Shown: piece by piece, positions 16,561 through 25,435 of the stretch
How the letters are laid out: the number at the start of each line of letters is the position of its first letter
Position numbering within the stretch: the stretch's first letter is position 1
NCBI RefSeq assembly: GCF_000737705.1
Contig: NZ_JPRH01000011.1
Location: forward strand, 1 to 64,000
From: Chryseobacterium soli
GTDB taxonomy: Bacteria; Bacteroidota; Bacteroidia; Flavobacteriales; Weeksellaceae
DNA length: 64,000 bases
Direction: 5' to 3'
The notes under the pieces: generated by a model
Told to the model about the DNA's origin: nothing
The model's database searches: none
What the model saw: only the letters and a program-made list of their open reading frames with translations
Program-made: the position numbers and the translations under genes

Positions 16561-17403
16561 ATGAGTACACCATTACATATAATTTTCAGCTGGTTTGAAA
16601 CTGGAGATTTTCCCACAGAAACGCAGTTTAAAGAAACATTTTCATCTTTTCATCATAAAGATTCCTTAATCCCTATGGAAAGTATTGAAGGATTTGAAGA
16701 AATTTTTCAATTATTTGCCAGTGCAGAAGCATTTCAAGCGCATTTAACGGACCCAAGGGCTCACTCGGGATATTTGGCTTTACTTAATGCCAGTAACCTA
16801 ACCACAACTCATGTTAATGACTGGAAAAGTAAACTTGGAATCAGCAATGTGGCTACGGTTGACAGTTCTGATCAGTCGGGTAATGTATACACTAAAATAC
16901 AGGTAAATGGTTTTGTTGATGAATTGAAAGATGCAGATAAAAACTTAGCATCGGAGATCGGAAATATTAAAAAAATACTGTTATCCAATGATCTGTCTTT
17001 AGATGAACTACAGGAAATAGTTGATTTCATTAAAAAAAGCCGTGCGGATATTGAAGCTTTAAAGGCTATTCCGGTAGGGGAATCAAGGGAAGATAAAGTA
17101 AAGCTAATATTTGACTACGATGGGCTAAGCAGTCCGAAAAATCAACAGGAATTTAATAAGCAAATCTATGATAGGGTTTTGTTGATTTCACAGACTCCTA
17201 CCAGTGCAGTGGTACAGGTCACAGGAAGTACAGTATTTCCCAATACCCTTGAAACGGAAAATGTAATCATTCAGGCCCGGGATAGTGTTACCGGTAAAAA
17301 AATAAATATTGACGATTATGCTACCAACCAAACCATAGAGGTTAACATGTTGGGCGACACCGTTAATCCCATTAATATTCTCATTTTAAAAGTTAAACCA
17401 TAA
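16561..17403 (+). CDS. Phage tail-fibre-associated protein (first gene of orphan tail operon)
   Basis: A 280-aa protein. The N-terminus 'FSWFETGDFPTETQFKETFSSFHHKDSLIPMESIEG' is a pattern I associate with structural proteins of Bacteroidetes phages and phage-tail-like particles. A helical segment (about 115-165) and a beta C-terminal domain (VVQVTGSTVFPNTLETENVIIQARD) follow. It is probably a baseplate- or fibre-attachment protein. 14 bp separate it from the next fibre gene, so it is an operon. No tail sheath, tube, lysis or replication gene is present nearby, which makes the operon an orphan. Confidence 0.6.
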   Translation: MSTPLHIIFSWFETGDFPTETQFKETFSSFHHKDSLIPMESIEGFEEIFQLFASAEAFQAHLTDPRAHSGYLALLNASNLTTTHVNDWKSKLGISNVATVDSSDQSGNVYTKIQVNGFVDELKDADKNLASEIGNIKKILLSNDLSLDELQEIVDFIKKSRADIEALKAIPVGESREDKVKLIFDYDGLSSPKNQQEFNKQIYDRVLLISQTPTSAVVQVTGSTVFPNTLETENVIIQARDSVTGKKINIDDYATNQTIEVNMLGDTVNPINILILKVKP

Positions 17404-17417
17404 AAAAATATAAAACT

Positions 17418-18437
17418 ATGAATAATAACGCAGTAATAAGTAACAACGCACATCAGGATAATTTTTTTGGAGAGCTGAAACGTACCCGCTTTCAACAGTT
17501 TACTTCACTTCCCAGTACGGATGGAGTTCCTGCGGGTTGGATAATTGATTATAACAGTCAGTTGCATCAATGGAACGGAACTGAATGGGTTAATTTGGCT
17601 CAAAACTATGTACATCCGGATTATCCGCTGACCAATAATCCATTTCAAACAGATCAGACAAGTGGACTTCTCTTGCTAAGTCAGATTCTGACTAACAGTT
17701 CTGGGCATGTTATTAAAATAGCAGGCCGAAATCTTACCAATGCAGATATTGTCTCTATTTTCCTGAATGATACCACTCAGTCAGGTACATTTACATGGTC
17801 ATCGAATAAGATTAAAACGTATATTGAAAATTTAGTAGGACAAAGCCTTACAGGAGCATTAATTTATCAGCCGGGAGGCTATATTCCGTCTACGGCTGAA
17901 GGTTCAATGACCGCTCCGGCCCCAGTTACATCTGCTACCATTAAAACAGGGATGGTATGGGTTATTACAGCGAACGGCTGGGTGGGTAATGAACCCGTTT
18001 CGGTTGGTGATCATCTTATTGCCAATACCGATAATGCTTCCAATGTTCCTGCCAATTATCAAATTATTGAAAAGGGAATTCCTGATATTGTAGATGCTAC
18101 AGATACAGTGAAAGGACTTATCCAAATAGCTACAGACGTTGAAGCTATTACGGGAACCAATTCTACTAAAGCAATGACTCCAAAATCAACAAAAGCTGTT
18201 TTGGATGCAAAAATTAAATCTAAAACATGGCAAATTGGAGATGGCTCTTCTGTTACTTTTCCAATCACCCATGGCTGGAATACCTTGAATGTTGATTTTA
18301 TCTGCTATCGTAATGCTGATAATAGAAAAATAAATGTAAGCTGCGTGCCTACCTCTGCAAATGATGTACAAATAGATGTTTTGGCACCTCTTACTCCGAA
18401 TGAATATAGAATTACTTTAACTGTAAGACTTGATTAA
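17418..18437 (+). CDS. Tail-fibre-like protein
   Basis: A 339-aa protein. The early part has 'PAGWIIDYNSQLHQWNGTEWVNLA', a fibre collagen/knob-like motif. At about 225-260 it carries the classic phage fibre repeat 'VKGLIQIATDVEAITGTNSTKAMTPKSTKAVLD', and it ends in a beta-rich domain (SVTFPITHGWNTLNVDFICYR). The stop (TAA) overlaps the next start by one base (TAATG), so the two fibre genes are translationally coupled. It probably forms part of a trimeric fibre or its connector. Confidence 0.7.
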   Translation: MNNNAVISNNAHQDNFFGELKRTRFQQFTSLPSTDGVPAGWIIDYNSQLHQWNGTEWVNLAQNYVHPDYPLTNNPFQTDQTSGLLLLSQILTNSSGHVIKIAGRNLTNADIVSIFLNDTTQSGTFTWSSNKIKTYIENLVGQSLTGALIYQPGGYIPSTAEGSMTAPAPVTSATIKTGMVWVITANGWVGNEPVSVGDHLIANTDNASNVPANYQIIEKGIPDIVDATDTVKGLIQIATDVEAITGTNSTKAMTPKSTKAVLDAKIKSKTWQIGDGSSVTFPITHGWNTLNVDFICYRNADNRKINVSCVPTSANDVQIDVLAPLTPNEYRITLTVRLD

Positions 18438-21400
18438 TGGCATCACTAATAGCTCCTGAATATTTTAACAATCATATCGCCGTAGAAGGCGAAATTATTG
18501 TGAAAAGAGTTCCAAACGACACAGGTTCTGTAGTCGTTTGGAATCCAACAACAAAGAAATTATCAACGAGAACACATGCGGAAATAATTTCCGATTTAGA
18601 TGTAATGACTTTACATACAAATCAATTTGTATATGGTCAAAAGTCTTTTATGAGTTTAGGTTCACCTGATGAATATGCTAATAATCTATGGGTAAGAAGT
18701 GAAGATGGTTCAGAACCGGGAATAACATTTTGGAAAACGGGTTACATTTCATCTGCACTTACTTTAAGAAATGATGGTTTTCACTTTGGAGTGGGAGCAA
18801 ATAATCATTATGACTCCGTAAAGGCTGAGGGATTTAGAAAGAATAATTCTTCGGATAACTTTTTCTTAACAGGGGGAGGTAGTGACTATGATTCAAGAAA
18901 AAAAGAAGACTCTTGGTTTCATTCTGGCAGAAATTTTCCACAAGGGACATTGATTGAAACTGATGTAGACTATTCTGTAGATTATGGTGATCAATTTCTT
19001 TTAGAGATTAAAGGTAATATGTACGGAGGTGATCAACCTCTAGATTGTAAGATTCAAGGTTATATCTATAATGGGACTATTATTTCTCATAGTGGTTATT
19101 CTACATTATATTATTGGAATTCAATTACTGCTTTAAACTTAAACGGAAAGCTTTGTTTTTGGTTTACTCAATTGTCCTATTGGCAGGGGTTTGATGTAAA
19201 AGTAACTGTAGGATATGGAGGTCTAGACCAAGGTAAAAATCGAGTTACTTCAGTTTCGGATAATCCAGATCCGGTAGGTACAAAAAGAGTACAGATTAAT
19301 CTAAAACATTTACTTACTAAAGAAGAACTTGTTTCTGAAAATCTATTTTGGGAAAAGAAAGATGTTGGCGGTTATTGGGCATTAGATTCTGATAAACCTA
19401 TAGCTGGGCTCAATGGAAATGGCGCGCAAGTAATGTTGTCCGGAGGCTTATTAGCATCAGATTCTTATATGGATAAGGATTATATCCCGGTTAACGGTCT
19501 TCATGCAAAAGGTTTCGTGCAAACAGATGAAGGTTTTCAAAACAGATTCTACAAAGCAGATGAAAGAAATAGAATCTGGTCATTTGCCAACGCAGATGCG
19601 TATGGACTTTCTTATTATCAAGGAAAAGCTAATAGCTTGAATGAAGGGGTAGGTTTTCATTTTGGAGATACAGATCATCCTACCCATTTTCTGGGACGAT
19701 CAGGTCAAATTTATTCTAAACAAGGTATTTATTCTACTTCATTTACTACAGGAAATAGCCAGGTTTTAAATTATACTAGTGCATCTACATTATATATAGG
19801 AAATCCTACTATTAATGTTATAATAGAATCTAATAGCTATGATATAATACACTATAAAAATGGAGTAAATGGAGTGGTTTGGGATTCTCATAATTTAGAT
19901 CCGTCAACTTTTGTTAAGCAATCAACTTTAAATAATTATATTCCGTATTATGGTGCAACACAAGATGTTAATCTTGGGGCAAAGGATCTAGAATTTGAGG
20001 GAGGAGGAGCTATAAGCAAACACCAAAATAGTGTAAGAATATTTAATAAAGTTTATCAAGGCTACTATGATTATGGAGGACATACAGGTATTTTAGCTAT
20101 TAAAATGCCACAAGCCTCCCCAGATCAAGCTATGTTTAGTATTGATATTAATATTTATGGATATGAAAGTCAATACTTAGGAAAAATTAATGTAGCTTTT
20201 TATAAATATGTATCGGGTGCTATGATTTCTAATGGTTCAAAAGCTATATGGGAAATAACAGATAACTTTCCTACAACTATGGCAAGGGTTGGAATTGGAT
20301 CTGATGGATATGTTAGTATTCTATTAGGAGAACCAGATACATTCTGGAATGGATATTTTTCATTTGAAGTCGCTAAGGTGGAAGCTAAGTATGGGAACTA
20401 TAATTTAGATTGGAATGTAGGGTGGTCTCATGCTATAGAATCTAATTTTGACTCGTATAATACTAATATCATTATTTTACCTTCTGATGTAGTAGCTACA
20501 AGAAATTGGATTAATAATATGATGACTAGCTTTGCTTTAAGAGATGGTTCAAATGCGAAAGATACATGGTTAAATTCCTCATTAGGTTTAGGATCAAATC
20601 CAGGTTATTTTGGGCGTTCTTTTAATTCTAATGGTGCCACATCATTAATGGATGCCACTTATGGTAATATGTTGGGGTATATAAATACGGCAGGTAATGG
20701 TGCCCCCGATTCTCAATGGTATTACAGGCTTAAAATGCTCCACCAAAATTCAGCCGGTTATAATGGTGAGATTGCTGTTCAGATGACAGGAGGTAATTCT
20801 CTTCAATACAGAAAAATGGAGGATGGCAAAGAATCAGGTTGGATAGAAGTATGGGATAAAGCAAACTTATCTCAGGGAAATATAAATCTATGGAACCTTA
20901 CTTATAATCATACGATATCAGACGTTCTAAACTATAATGATATTAATGGAGATTGGACGAGGTATTACCGAAATGATGGAAGTTCATTTGATAAATTGAG
21001 AATGGGTACTGGTATTATTGATTCCAGGGTGCAGGGCAACGGATTAGGTGGAAATGGTTCAGCTAATTTACCAAACTCAGGAATATCAGCACTTAATCAT
21101 AAAGCATTACCATTATTTCATACCACGTCTCAGTTAGGCTGGAGTTCTTCTTTAATTTTTAAAGGATGGACTGATTCCTACAAAGCCTGGAAAATAATGG
21201 GACCCGCTGACAATAATAATACTGAACAGGATTTTTATTTAAGTCAGACAAGATCAGACAGTGGTGAGTGGATGGCCGAAAGAAAAATATGGACTTCAAA
21301 AGATTTCAGCCAATCTCATATTAACGCTTGGAATAATTTGACTAATGGTATCATATTGAACCAAGAATTTAGTTATAATACAGGATATGGTTTAGGAATA

Positions 21401-22012
21401 TATGATAATCATTTCGGTGGAGAATCCGGAATGATCGATAATCAGCAAAAAGCAATGATAGCTGGTAAGATTGATGGATATTATAAATATGGAAGCAGTA
21501 TTTACGGATTAGAAGGAATCAATTATCATCGTGAGATAAAGAATGTGGGAATTGGCGGAGATGCCGACTCTGATAACAAAGTGAGGGTAGAAGGTTGCGT
21601 TAAAGCAATAGGGAACTTTAAATCAAAAGACGAAGAAGCTGACACAATGTTCATTCCAGATGGACAGTTAGCGACTCTCAGAGATGAGATTATCAATGAC
21701 AAATCTGATTATGCAATTAGATTGGATCCACATGAATATGAGATCGATTCTTCTGGTGAGCTTGAAGTAAACGATAGAAACAGACTCATTCATATTATTG
21801 GGGAGCAGGTTAAAATGGTGGTTAATTTCAGGGAAATCTATCCAAAACAACAGATCGTTATCTATAATTTTGACCTGAAAAATAATGTCATGGAAGTTAA
21901 AGTATATGGCAATGCCATATACTATATTGAGCCGGGCTGTATTCTTAGATTATATGTGACTAATTCTCTAAGAGTGATTGTAGAAAGAGAGCAACCGGGT
22001 AAGATTATATAG
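18437..22012 (+). CDS. Large tail-fibre / receptor-binding protein
   Basis: A 1191-aa protein. Repeated beta blocks fill most of the length. A region around residues 710-820 (WLNSSLGLGSNPGYFGRS, WYYRLKMLHQNSAGYNGEIAVQM, SGWIEVWDKAN) has the 'pyocin knob' type of fibre motif, and a similar unit occurs again near 900-965. The last 120 residues (LDPHEYEIDSSGELEVNDRN...) form a compact beta domain. It is a host-range determinant by family; the target is unknown. Sequence between about 18.6 and 20.5 kb looks more AT-rich than both ends, suggesting modular exchange. A strong terminator follows at 22060. Confidence 0.75.
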   Translation: MASLIAPEYFNNHIAVEGEIIVKRVPNDTGSVVVWNPTTKKLSTRTHAEIISDLDVMTLHTNQFVYGQKSFMSLGSPDEYANNLWVRSEDGSEPGITFWKTGYISSALTLRNDGFHFGVGANNHYDSVKAEGFRKNNSSDNFFLTGGGSDYDSRKKEDSWFHSGRNFPQGTLIETDVDYSVDYGDQFLLEIKGNMYGGDQPLDCKIQGYIYNGTIISHSGYSTLYYWNSITALNLNGKLCFWFTQLSYWQGFDVKVTVGYGGLDQGKNRVTSVSDNPDPVGTKRVQINLKHLLTKEELVSENLFWEKKDVGGYWALDSDKPIAGLNGNGAQVMLSGGLLASDSYMDKDYIPVNGLHAKGFVQTDEGFQNRFYKADERNRIWSFANADAYGLSYYQGKANSLNEGVGFHFGDTDHPTHFLGRSGQIYSKQGIYSTSFTTGNSQVLNYTSASTLYIGNPTINVIIESNSYDIIHYKNGVNGVVWDSHNLDPSTFVKQSTLNNYIPYYGATQDVNLGAKDLEFEGGGAISKHQNSVRIFNKVYQGYYDYGGHTGILAIKMPQASPDQAMFSIDINIYGYESQYLGKINVAFYKYVSGAMISNGSKAIWEITDNFPTTMARVGIGSDGYVSILLGEPDTFWNGYFSFEVAKVEAKYGNYNLDWNVGWSHAIESNFDSYNTNIIILPSDVVATRNWINNMMTSFALRDGSNAKDTWLNSSLGLGSNPGYFGRSFNSNGATSLMDATYGNMLGYINTAGNGAPDSQWYYRLKMLHQNSAGYNGEIAVQMTGGNSLQYRKMEDGKESGWIEVWDKANLSQGNINLWNLTYNHTISDVLNYNDINGDWTRYYRNDGSSFDKLRMGTGIIDSRVQGNGLGGNGSANLPNSGISALNHKALPLFHTTSQLGWSSSLIFKGWTDSYKAWKIMGPADNNNTEQDFYLSQTRSDSGEWMAERKIWTSKDFSQSHINAWNNLTNGIILNQEFSYNTGYGLGIYDNHFGGESGMIDNQQKAMIAGKIDGYYKYGSSIYGLEGINYHREIKNVGIGGDADSDNKVRVEGCVKAIGNFKSKDEEADTMFIPDGQLATLRDEIINDKSDYAIRLDPHEYEIDSSGELEVNDRNRLIHIIGEQVKMVVNFREIYPKQQIVIYNFDLKNNVMEVKVYGNAIYYIEPGCILRLYVTNSLRVIVEREQPGKII

Positions 22013-22059
22013 TAAAAAATATTTTACTGAATATTAATGCATTAAAAAATCATTTAATA

Positions 22060-22094
22060 AAAATGGCGCCACTTATTTAAAGTGGCGCCATTTT
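22060..22094 (+). terminator. GGCGCC terminator right of the tail-fibre locus
   Basis: Perfect 14-bp arms AAAATGGCGCCACT / AGTGGCGCCATTTT with a 7-nt loop, 48 bp after the last fibre gene. Its right arm begins a 30-bp imperfect direct repeat (22084-22113) of 15920-15949. Confidence 0.85.
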
Positions 22095-22120
22095 GCTTTG
22101 TGCGACCAAGACAAGCATTT

Positions 22121-22170
22121 CTTCAAACACTTTTATAGATGATTTGTTCCGCTTTAAGTCAGATTAATAG
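22121..22170. repeat. Post-terminator element, copy 1
   Basis: CTTCAAACACTTTTATAGAT, then GATTTGTTCCGCTTTAAGTC and AGATTAATAG. The same block occurs after terminators at 40506-40557 and 56381-56430, always in the same orientation relative to the upstream gene. Confidence 0.7.
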
Positions 22171-22312
22171 AAAATAACAAATTTCTTATATCAAACAATT
22201 ACTTATAATATTATTTTGCTTAAAGATGATATACTATTTTATTCTGATGCACCAAAATGATCCGGAATTTCTGATCCGATACAACTGTTTTCCTGCTGTA
22301 TTTTTATTGGTT

Positions 22313-23611
22313 TTATTTTTTTATAAATTCAAAAATTGAATTGACAAATTCCTCTGGCTGTTTCTGCCATTGCCAATAGGTATGGGGCCAGTTTTCTTCT
22401 GCACCATTCGTTTTACCTTGTGTGATCATGTCGTGCCCGCAATCTTTTATGGTAATGATTTTGTGTTTCACGCCTGCCTTTGTGAGGTAAGCATCCATTT
22501 TGTTTTTGTTCTCTGCAGGTGGCACCAATACATCTTTCTCCCCCAAAATACTTAATACAGGGCATTTTATTGTACTTAAAGCTTCTTTAGGATCATACTT
22601 GTTTTTTCTCCACCATAAGACATCGTCTCCGGTTTGCGATTGCGGGATATCTAGCTGATCTATCCATTTCTCGCCTTTTATTTCAGAGGCATATTTATTA
22701 AGGGCTTCCCAGTCTTTTGCAGTATTACTCTGAATATATTTAAAAAAAAGTCCGGAATAATGAAGGGCAGAATTAATGGATTCCTTTGAGTATCCTTGCT
22801 CGGTCAGGGTATACTGAACCCGGTTAATATCCTGTTCGTAGAGAGAAACTGCGGGACCTACAATCAAAACGGCAAAGCCGCAATCAGAGACTTTATTAGC
22901 CGCCAATGGTACGACCCATCCGCCCTGGCTTGCGCCCATGAAGCCTATTTTTGTATAATTCAGATCATTTCGGGCCTTCAGATAATTAAAGGCGGAAGCA
23001 GCATCTTCTGCAAAGTCATTGAAATCAGCCAATGAAAAATTACCTGCTGATTTACCGGTGCCCCGTTTATCATAAAGTAAAACGCCTATTCCTTTGCTTG
23101 CCAGAATATAAGCCAGGGAATGATACCACGGTGTATCCCTGTCTTCCCATCCGGAGCGATGTACCAAAATCACACATGGAACAGGCCTATCAGATTTTTT
23201 GGGCTTGTACAAAACGCCTGCAAGCGAGATGTTTGCATTTGAAAATTTGATTTCTTCTTCGGTAAAGTTTTTGTCTTTGGCCTCTGTCTTTTTCAAATGG
23301 ATCCTCATTTCAGGATTGATATTCTTGCTTACCCCAGTTAGATCTCCTGTTTTAGGATCTGAAAAACAATGGAAATCGCCATAGAATATTTTCACATTCA
23401 AAGTATCCTTATTCTGCGATATTTTTTCTGTAGCCACATCCATATACCCAATTTCCGGGATGTCGTAAGTTGTTTTATCATTATTAAAATCAAATGAAAT
23501 TAACTGAACAGATCCATTCCGTGTTAAAGCGCCTTCATAATGACCTTGTGGTATTTGACTGTGCGCAATGTGTGCTATTAAAAGCAAAAGAATTATATAT
23601 AAGGGTTTCAT
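22313..23611 (-). CDS. Secreted alpha/beta hydrolase (dienelactone/acyl-hydrolase type)
   Basis: A 432-aa protein. Signal peptide MKPLYIILLLLIAHIAHSQ, a beta-rich N-terminal domain (about 20-130), then an alpha/beta-hydrolase: 'VILVHRSGWEDRD', 'YDKRGTGKSAG', nucleophile elbow GASQGG (Ser about 227), acid loop 'LGEKDVLVPP' and catalytic His in 'DCGHDM' (near the C-terminus). This matches the family of exported peptidase S9-like/acyl hydrolases with an N-terminal beta domain. It is probably periplasmic. Single gene; substrate unknown. Confidence 0.85.
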   Translation of the reverse strand: MKPLYIILLLLIAHIAHSQIPQGHYEGALTRNGSVQLISFDFNNDKTTYDIPEIGYMDVATEKISQNKDTLNVKIFYGDFHCFSDPKTGDLTGVSKNINPEMRIHLKKTEAKDKNFTEEEIKFSNANISLAGVLYKPKKSDRPVPCVILVHRSGWEDRDTPWYHSLAYILASKGIGVLLYDKRGTGKSAGNFSLADFNDFAEDAASAFNYLKARNDLNYTKIGFMGASQGGWVVPLAANKVSDCGFAVLIVGPAVSLYEQDINRVQYTLTEQGYSKESINSALHYSGLFFKYIQSNTAKDWEALNKYASEIKGEKWIDQLDIPQSQTGDDVLWWRKNKYDPKEALSTIKCPVLSILGEKDVLVPPAENKNKMDAYLTKAGVKHKIITIKDCGHDMITQGKTNGAEENWPHTYWQWQKQPEEFVNSIFEFIKK

Positions 23612-24120
23612 ATTTATATAGTTTTATATTGGTATAGGTTACTGATTGTGTCACTTAGATAAAGTCTATTATATGAAAGACAAAGATGATGATTAATTAG
23701 TTACATTGTCCTTAAAAAAATATTGATCACCAAGTTTTTTATACAACCCTAACTCTCATTTATTTCTAGATCATTATTTCCAGAATTTTAATTGAAAACT
23801 TTATTTCTCCTCAGACTATCCCAACTTTTGAAGCTGATCTTTTTTTAGTGCTTGTAAATATAATAGTATAGTATATAAAAATAACACCATTTGGCTTTTT
23901 ATGAACAGGACGAGCTTATGCTCAACACTTTTACACTGTTATCACCAAACAGTTAAAAGAACGCTTTATCTATTGGGGCATTTTATCTGCTGATATTTAC
24001 TTCTCCTATATATTATTTGTATGAAAGTTCTAATAATTTGATGTAACTTTTATAATTCAATTTTATCATATTTGTAAAGCAGTAATTTATTTAAATACTC
24101 ATCATAATCAATATCAAAAG
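23612..24120. other. Gene-free stretch
   Basis: About 510 bp without a credible frame. It is AT-rich, with one small hairpin GAGC-TTAT-GCTC near 23920. It contains the divergent promoter regions of the hydrolase and the Crp/Fnr gene; no full promoter consensus was found. Confidence 0.5.
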
Positions 24121-24702
24121 TTGACGATACAATCATTAATCGAATATTTTAAAAAGTACCTTCCTCTAAACTCTGAGGAGATAGTTTTGCTTGCCGAAAG
24201 AATAAAACCTAGAAACATAAAACGAAGACAAATGATCTTGCAGGAAGGCTTCGTTTGTAAACATTATACATTTGTTGAAAAAGGCTGCTTTAAAATGTAC
24301 GGTATCGATGAAAAAGGGACGGAACATAATCTGATGTTCGCAGCAGAAAATGATTGGGTTGCTGACTTGGGAAGTTTCTATTCGGAAAAACCAAGCAAAC
24401 TTTTCATAGAAGCAATTGAACCTTCTACCATTCTGCAAATTGAGAAGCAGGACCTGCTCTATCTTTTTATGAATTCACCAAAGTTTGACAGAAACTTTCG
24501 GGTGATCGTGGAGGAAAAATTCATTGAGCTTCAAAGCCGTTTGTTACAAAATTTCAGTTCAAATGCAGAGCAGCGGTATTTGGATTTCCTAGAACAATAT
24601 ACCGAGCTAGCTTCGAGATTACCCAACACCCAGATAGCTTCCTATCTAGGCATCACACCTGAATTTCTCAGCAAGATCAGAAAAAACAGGACATTAAAAT
24701 AA
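24121..24702 (+). CDS. Crp/Fnr-family transcriptional regulator
   Basis: A 193-aa protein counted from a TTG start. Residues 1-120 form a cyclic-nucleotide-binding-like beta barrel (MILQEGFVCKHYTFVEKGCFKMY...NLMFAAENDWVADLGSFYS), followed by a long helix. The C-terminal HTH is 'LPNTQIASYLGITPEFLSKIRKNR'. This short form lacking the Fnr Cys cluster is abundant in Chryseobacterium and usually sits next to the gene it controls. The next gene, a SnoaL-like protein, starts about 120 bp downstream and is a candidate target. Confidence 0.85.
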   Translation: MTIQSLIEYFKKYLPLNSEEIVLLAERIKPRNIKRRQMILQEGFVCKHYTFVEKGCFKMYGIDEKGTEHNLMFAAENDWVADLGSFYSEKPSKLFIEAIEPSTILQIEKQDLLYLFMNSPKFDRNFRVIVEEKFIELQSRLLQNFSSNAEQRYLDFLEQYTELASRLPNTQIASYLGITPEFLSKIRKNRTLK

Positions 24703-24820
24703 TAGATATTCTTAAACTATATTAAGACTATTTCTTAAGCTTGTTTATTGGCTGGAAAGACAATTGTGAACCATCTTTGCATGGTAAAACCAATCGATAT
24801 TATCAACTAAAAAAATAGAA

Positions 24821-25234
24821 ATGGAAGCAACAAAACAATTCTTTAATCAATTTTTACAGTTCATCAATACTGCTGACGAAGATCTGGCACAACAGTTAAT
24901 AAGCCCGGCAGCGAAGTTCCACGTGCCTTTTCAGGCTGACCCATTGCAGGGGCCTAAAGGTTATCTGACGATTATCGGAATGATGCGTAGCGGCTTTCCG
25001 GATATTCAGTGGAGTATTGAAGAAATGATCGCTGAGAATGATAAAGTAGCAGTTAGGTTTACCATGAAAGGAACTCATAAAGGAACTTTTTTTGGCGTAC
25101 CCGCAACCGGAAAACCGATCGCAGTTAGTGCAATGAATTTTTACCGTTTGTATGAAAACCAGATCATAGAAGAAGTAGGACAACCTGATTTGCTTGGTTT
25201 ACTGACTCAAATCGGAGCTGTACCGGCAATATAA
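24821..25234 (+). CDS. SnoaL-like / ester-cyclase-fold protein
   Basis: A 137-aa protein with the NTF2-like fold pattern: an N-terminal helix (FFNQFLQFINTADEDLAQQLI), 'FHVPFQADPLQGPKGYLTII', and paired strands 'FPDIQWSIEEMIAENDKVAVRFTMKGTHKG-F-G-PATGK'. The latter is the signature of the SnoaL-like polyketide-cyclase/ester-cyclase family. Members range from enzymes to ligand-binding proteins, so a reaction cannot be assigned. It lies next to the Crp/Fnr regulator and is followed by a hairpin terminator. Confidence 0.8.
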   Translation: MEATKQFFNQFLQFINTADEDLAQQLISPAAKFHVPFQADPLQGPKGYLTIIGMMRSGFPDIQWSIEEMIAENDKVAVRFTMKGTHKGTFFGVPATGKPIAVSAMNFYRLYENQIIEEVGQPDLLGLLTQIGAVPAI

Positions 25235-25281
25235 TTATAGGTAAAGAATGAGTAATAACTAAATACAATTTTTATTACAGG

Positions 25282-25309
25282 AGCTGAAGTTACCCACTTC
25301 AGCTTTTAT
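25282..25309 (+). terminator. Terminator after the SnoaL-like gene
   Basis: Perfect 9-bp arms AGCTGAAGT / ACTTCAGCT, 5-nt loop, followed by TTTATT. Confidence 0.75.
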
Positions 25310-25435
25310 TGTTCCAGCAGGTATAAACTGTAAATTATTAACAATATATGCACATAATCAATAGAGCAGATTTAATGCAAAATATTACCATTAAAAATTG
25401 CTTGTCTGCAACATCTTTATTAATATTGTGTTAAT

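Noticed and set aside
16561..22012. Complete prophage, T6SS or contractile injection system
   Set aside because: Only fibre-type genes are present; no sheath, tube, VgrG-like spike, ATPase, portal or integrase was found in the window.
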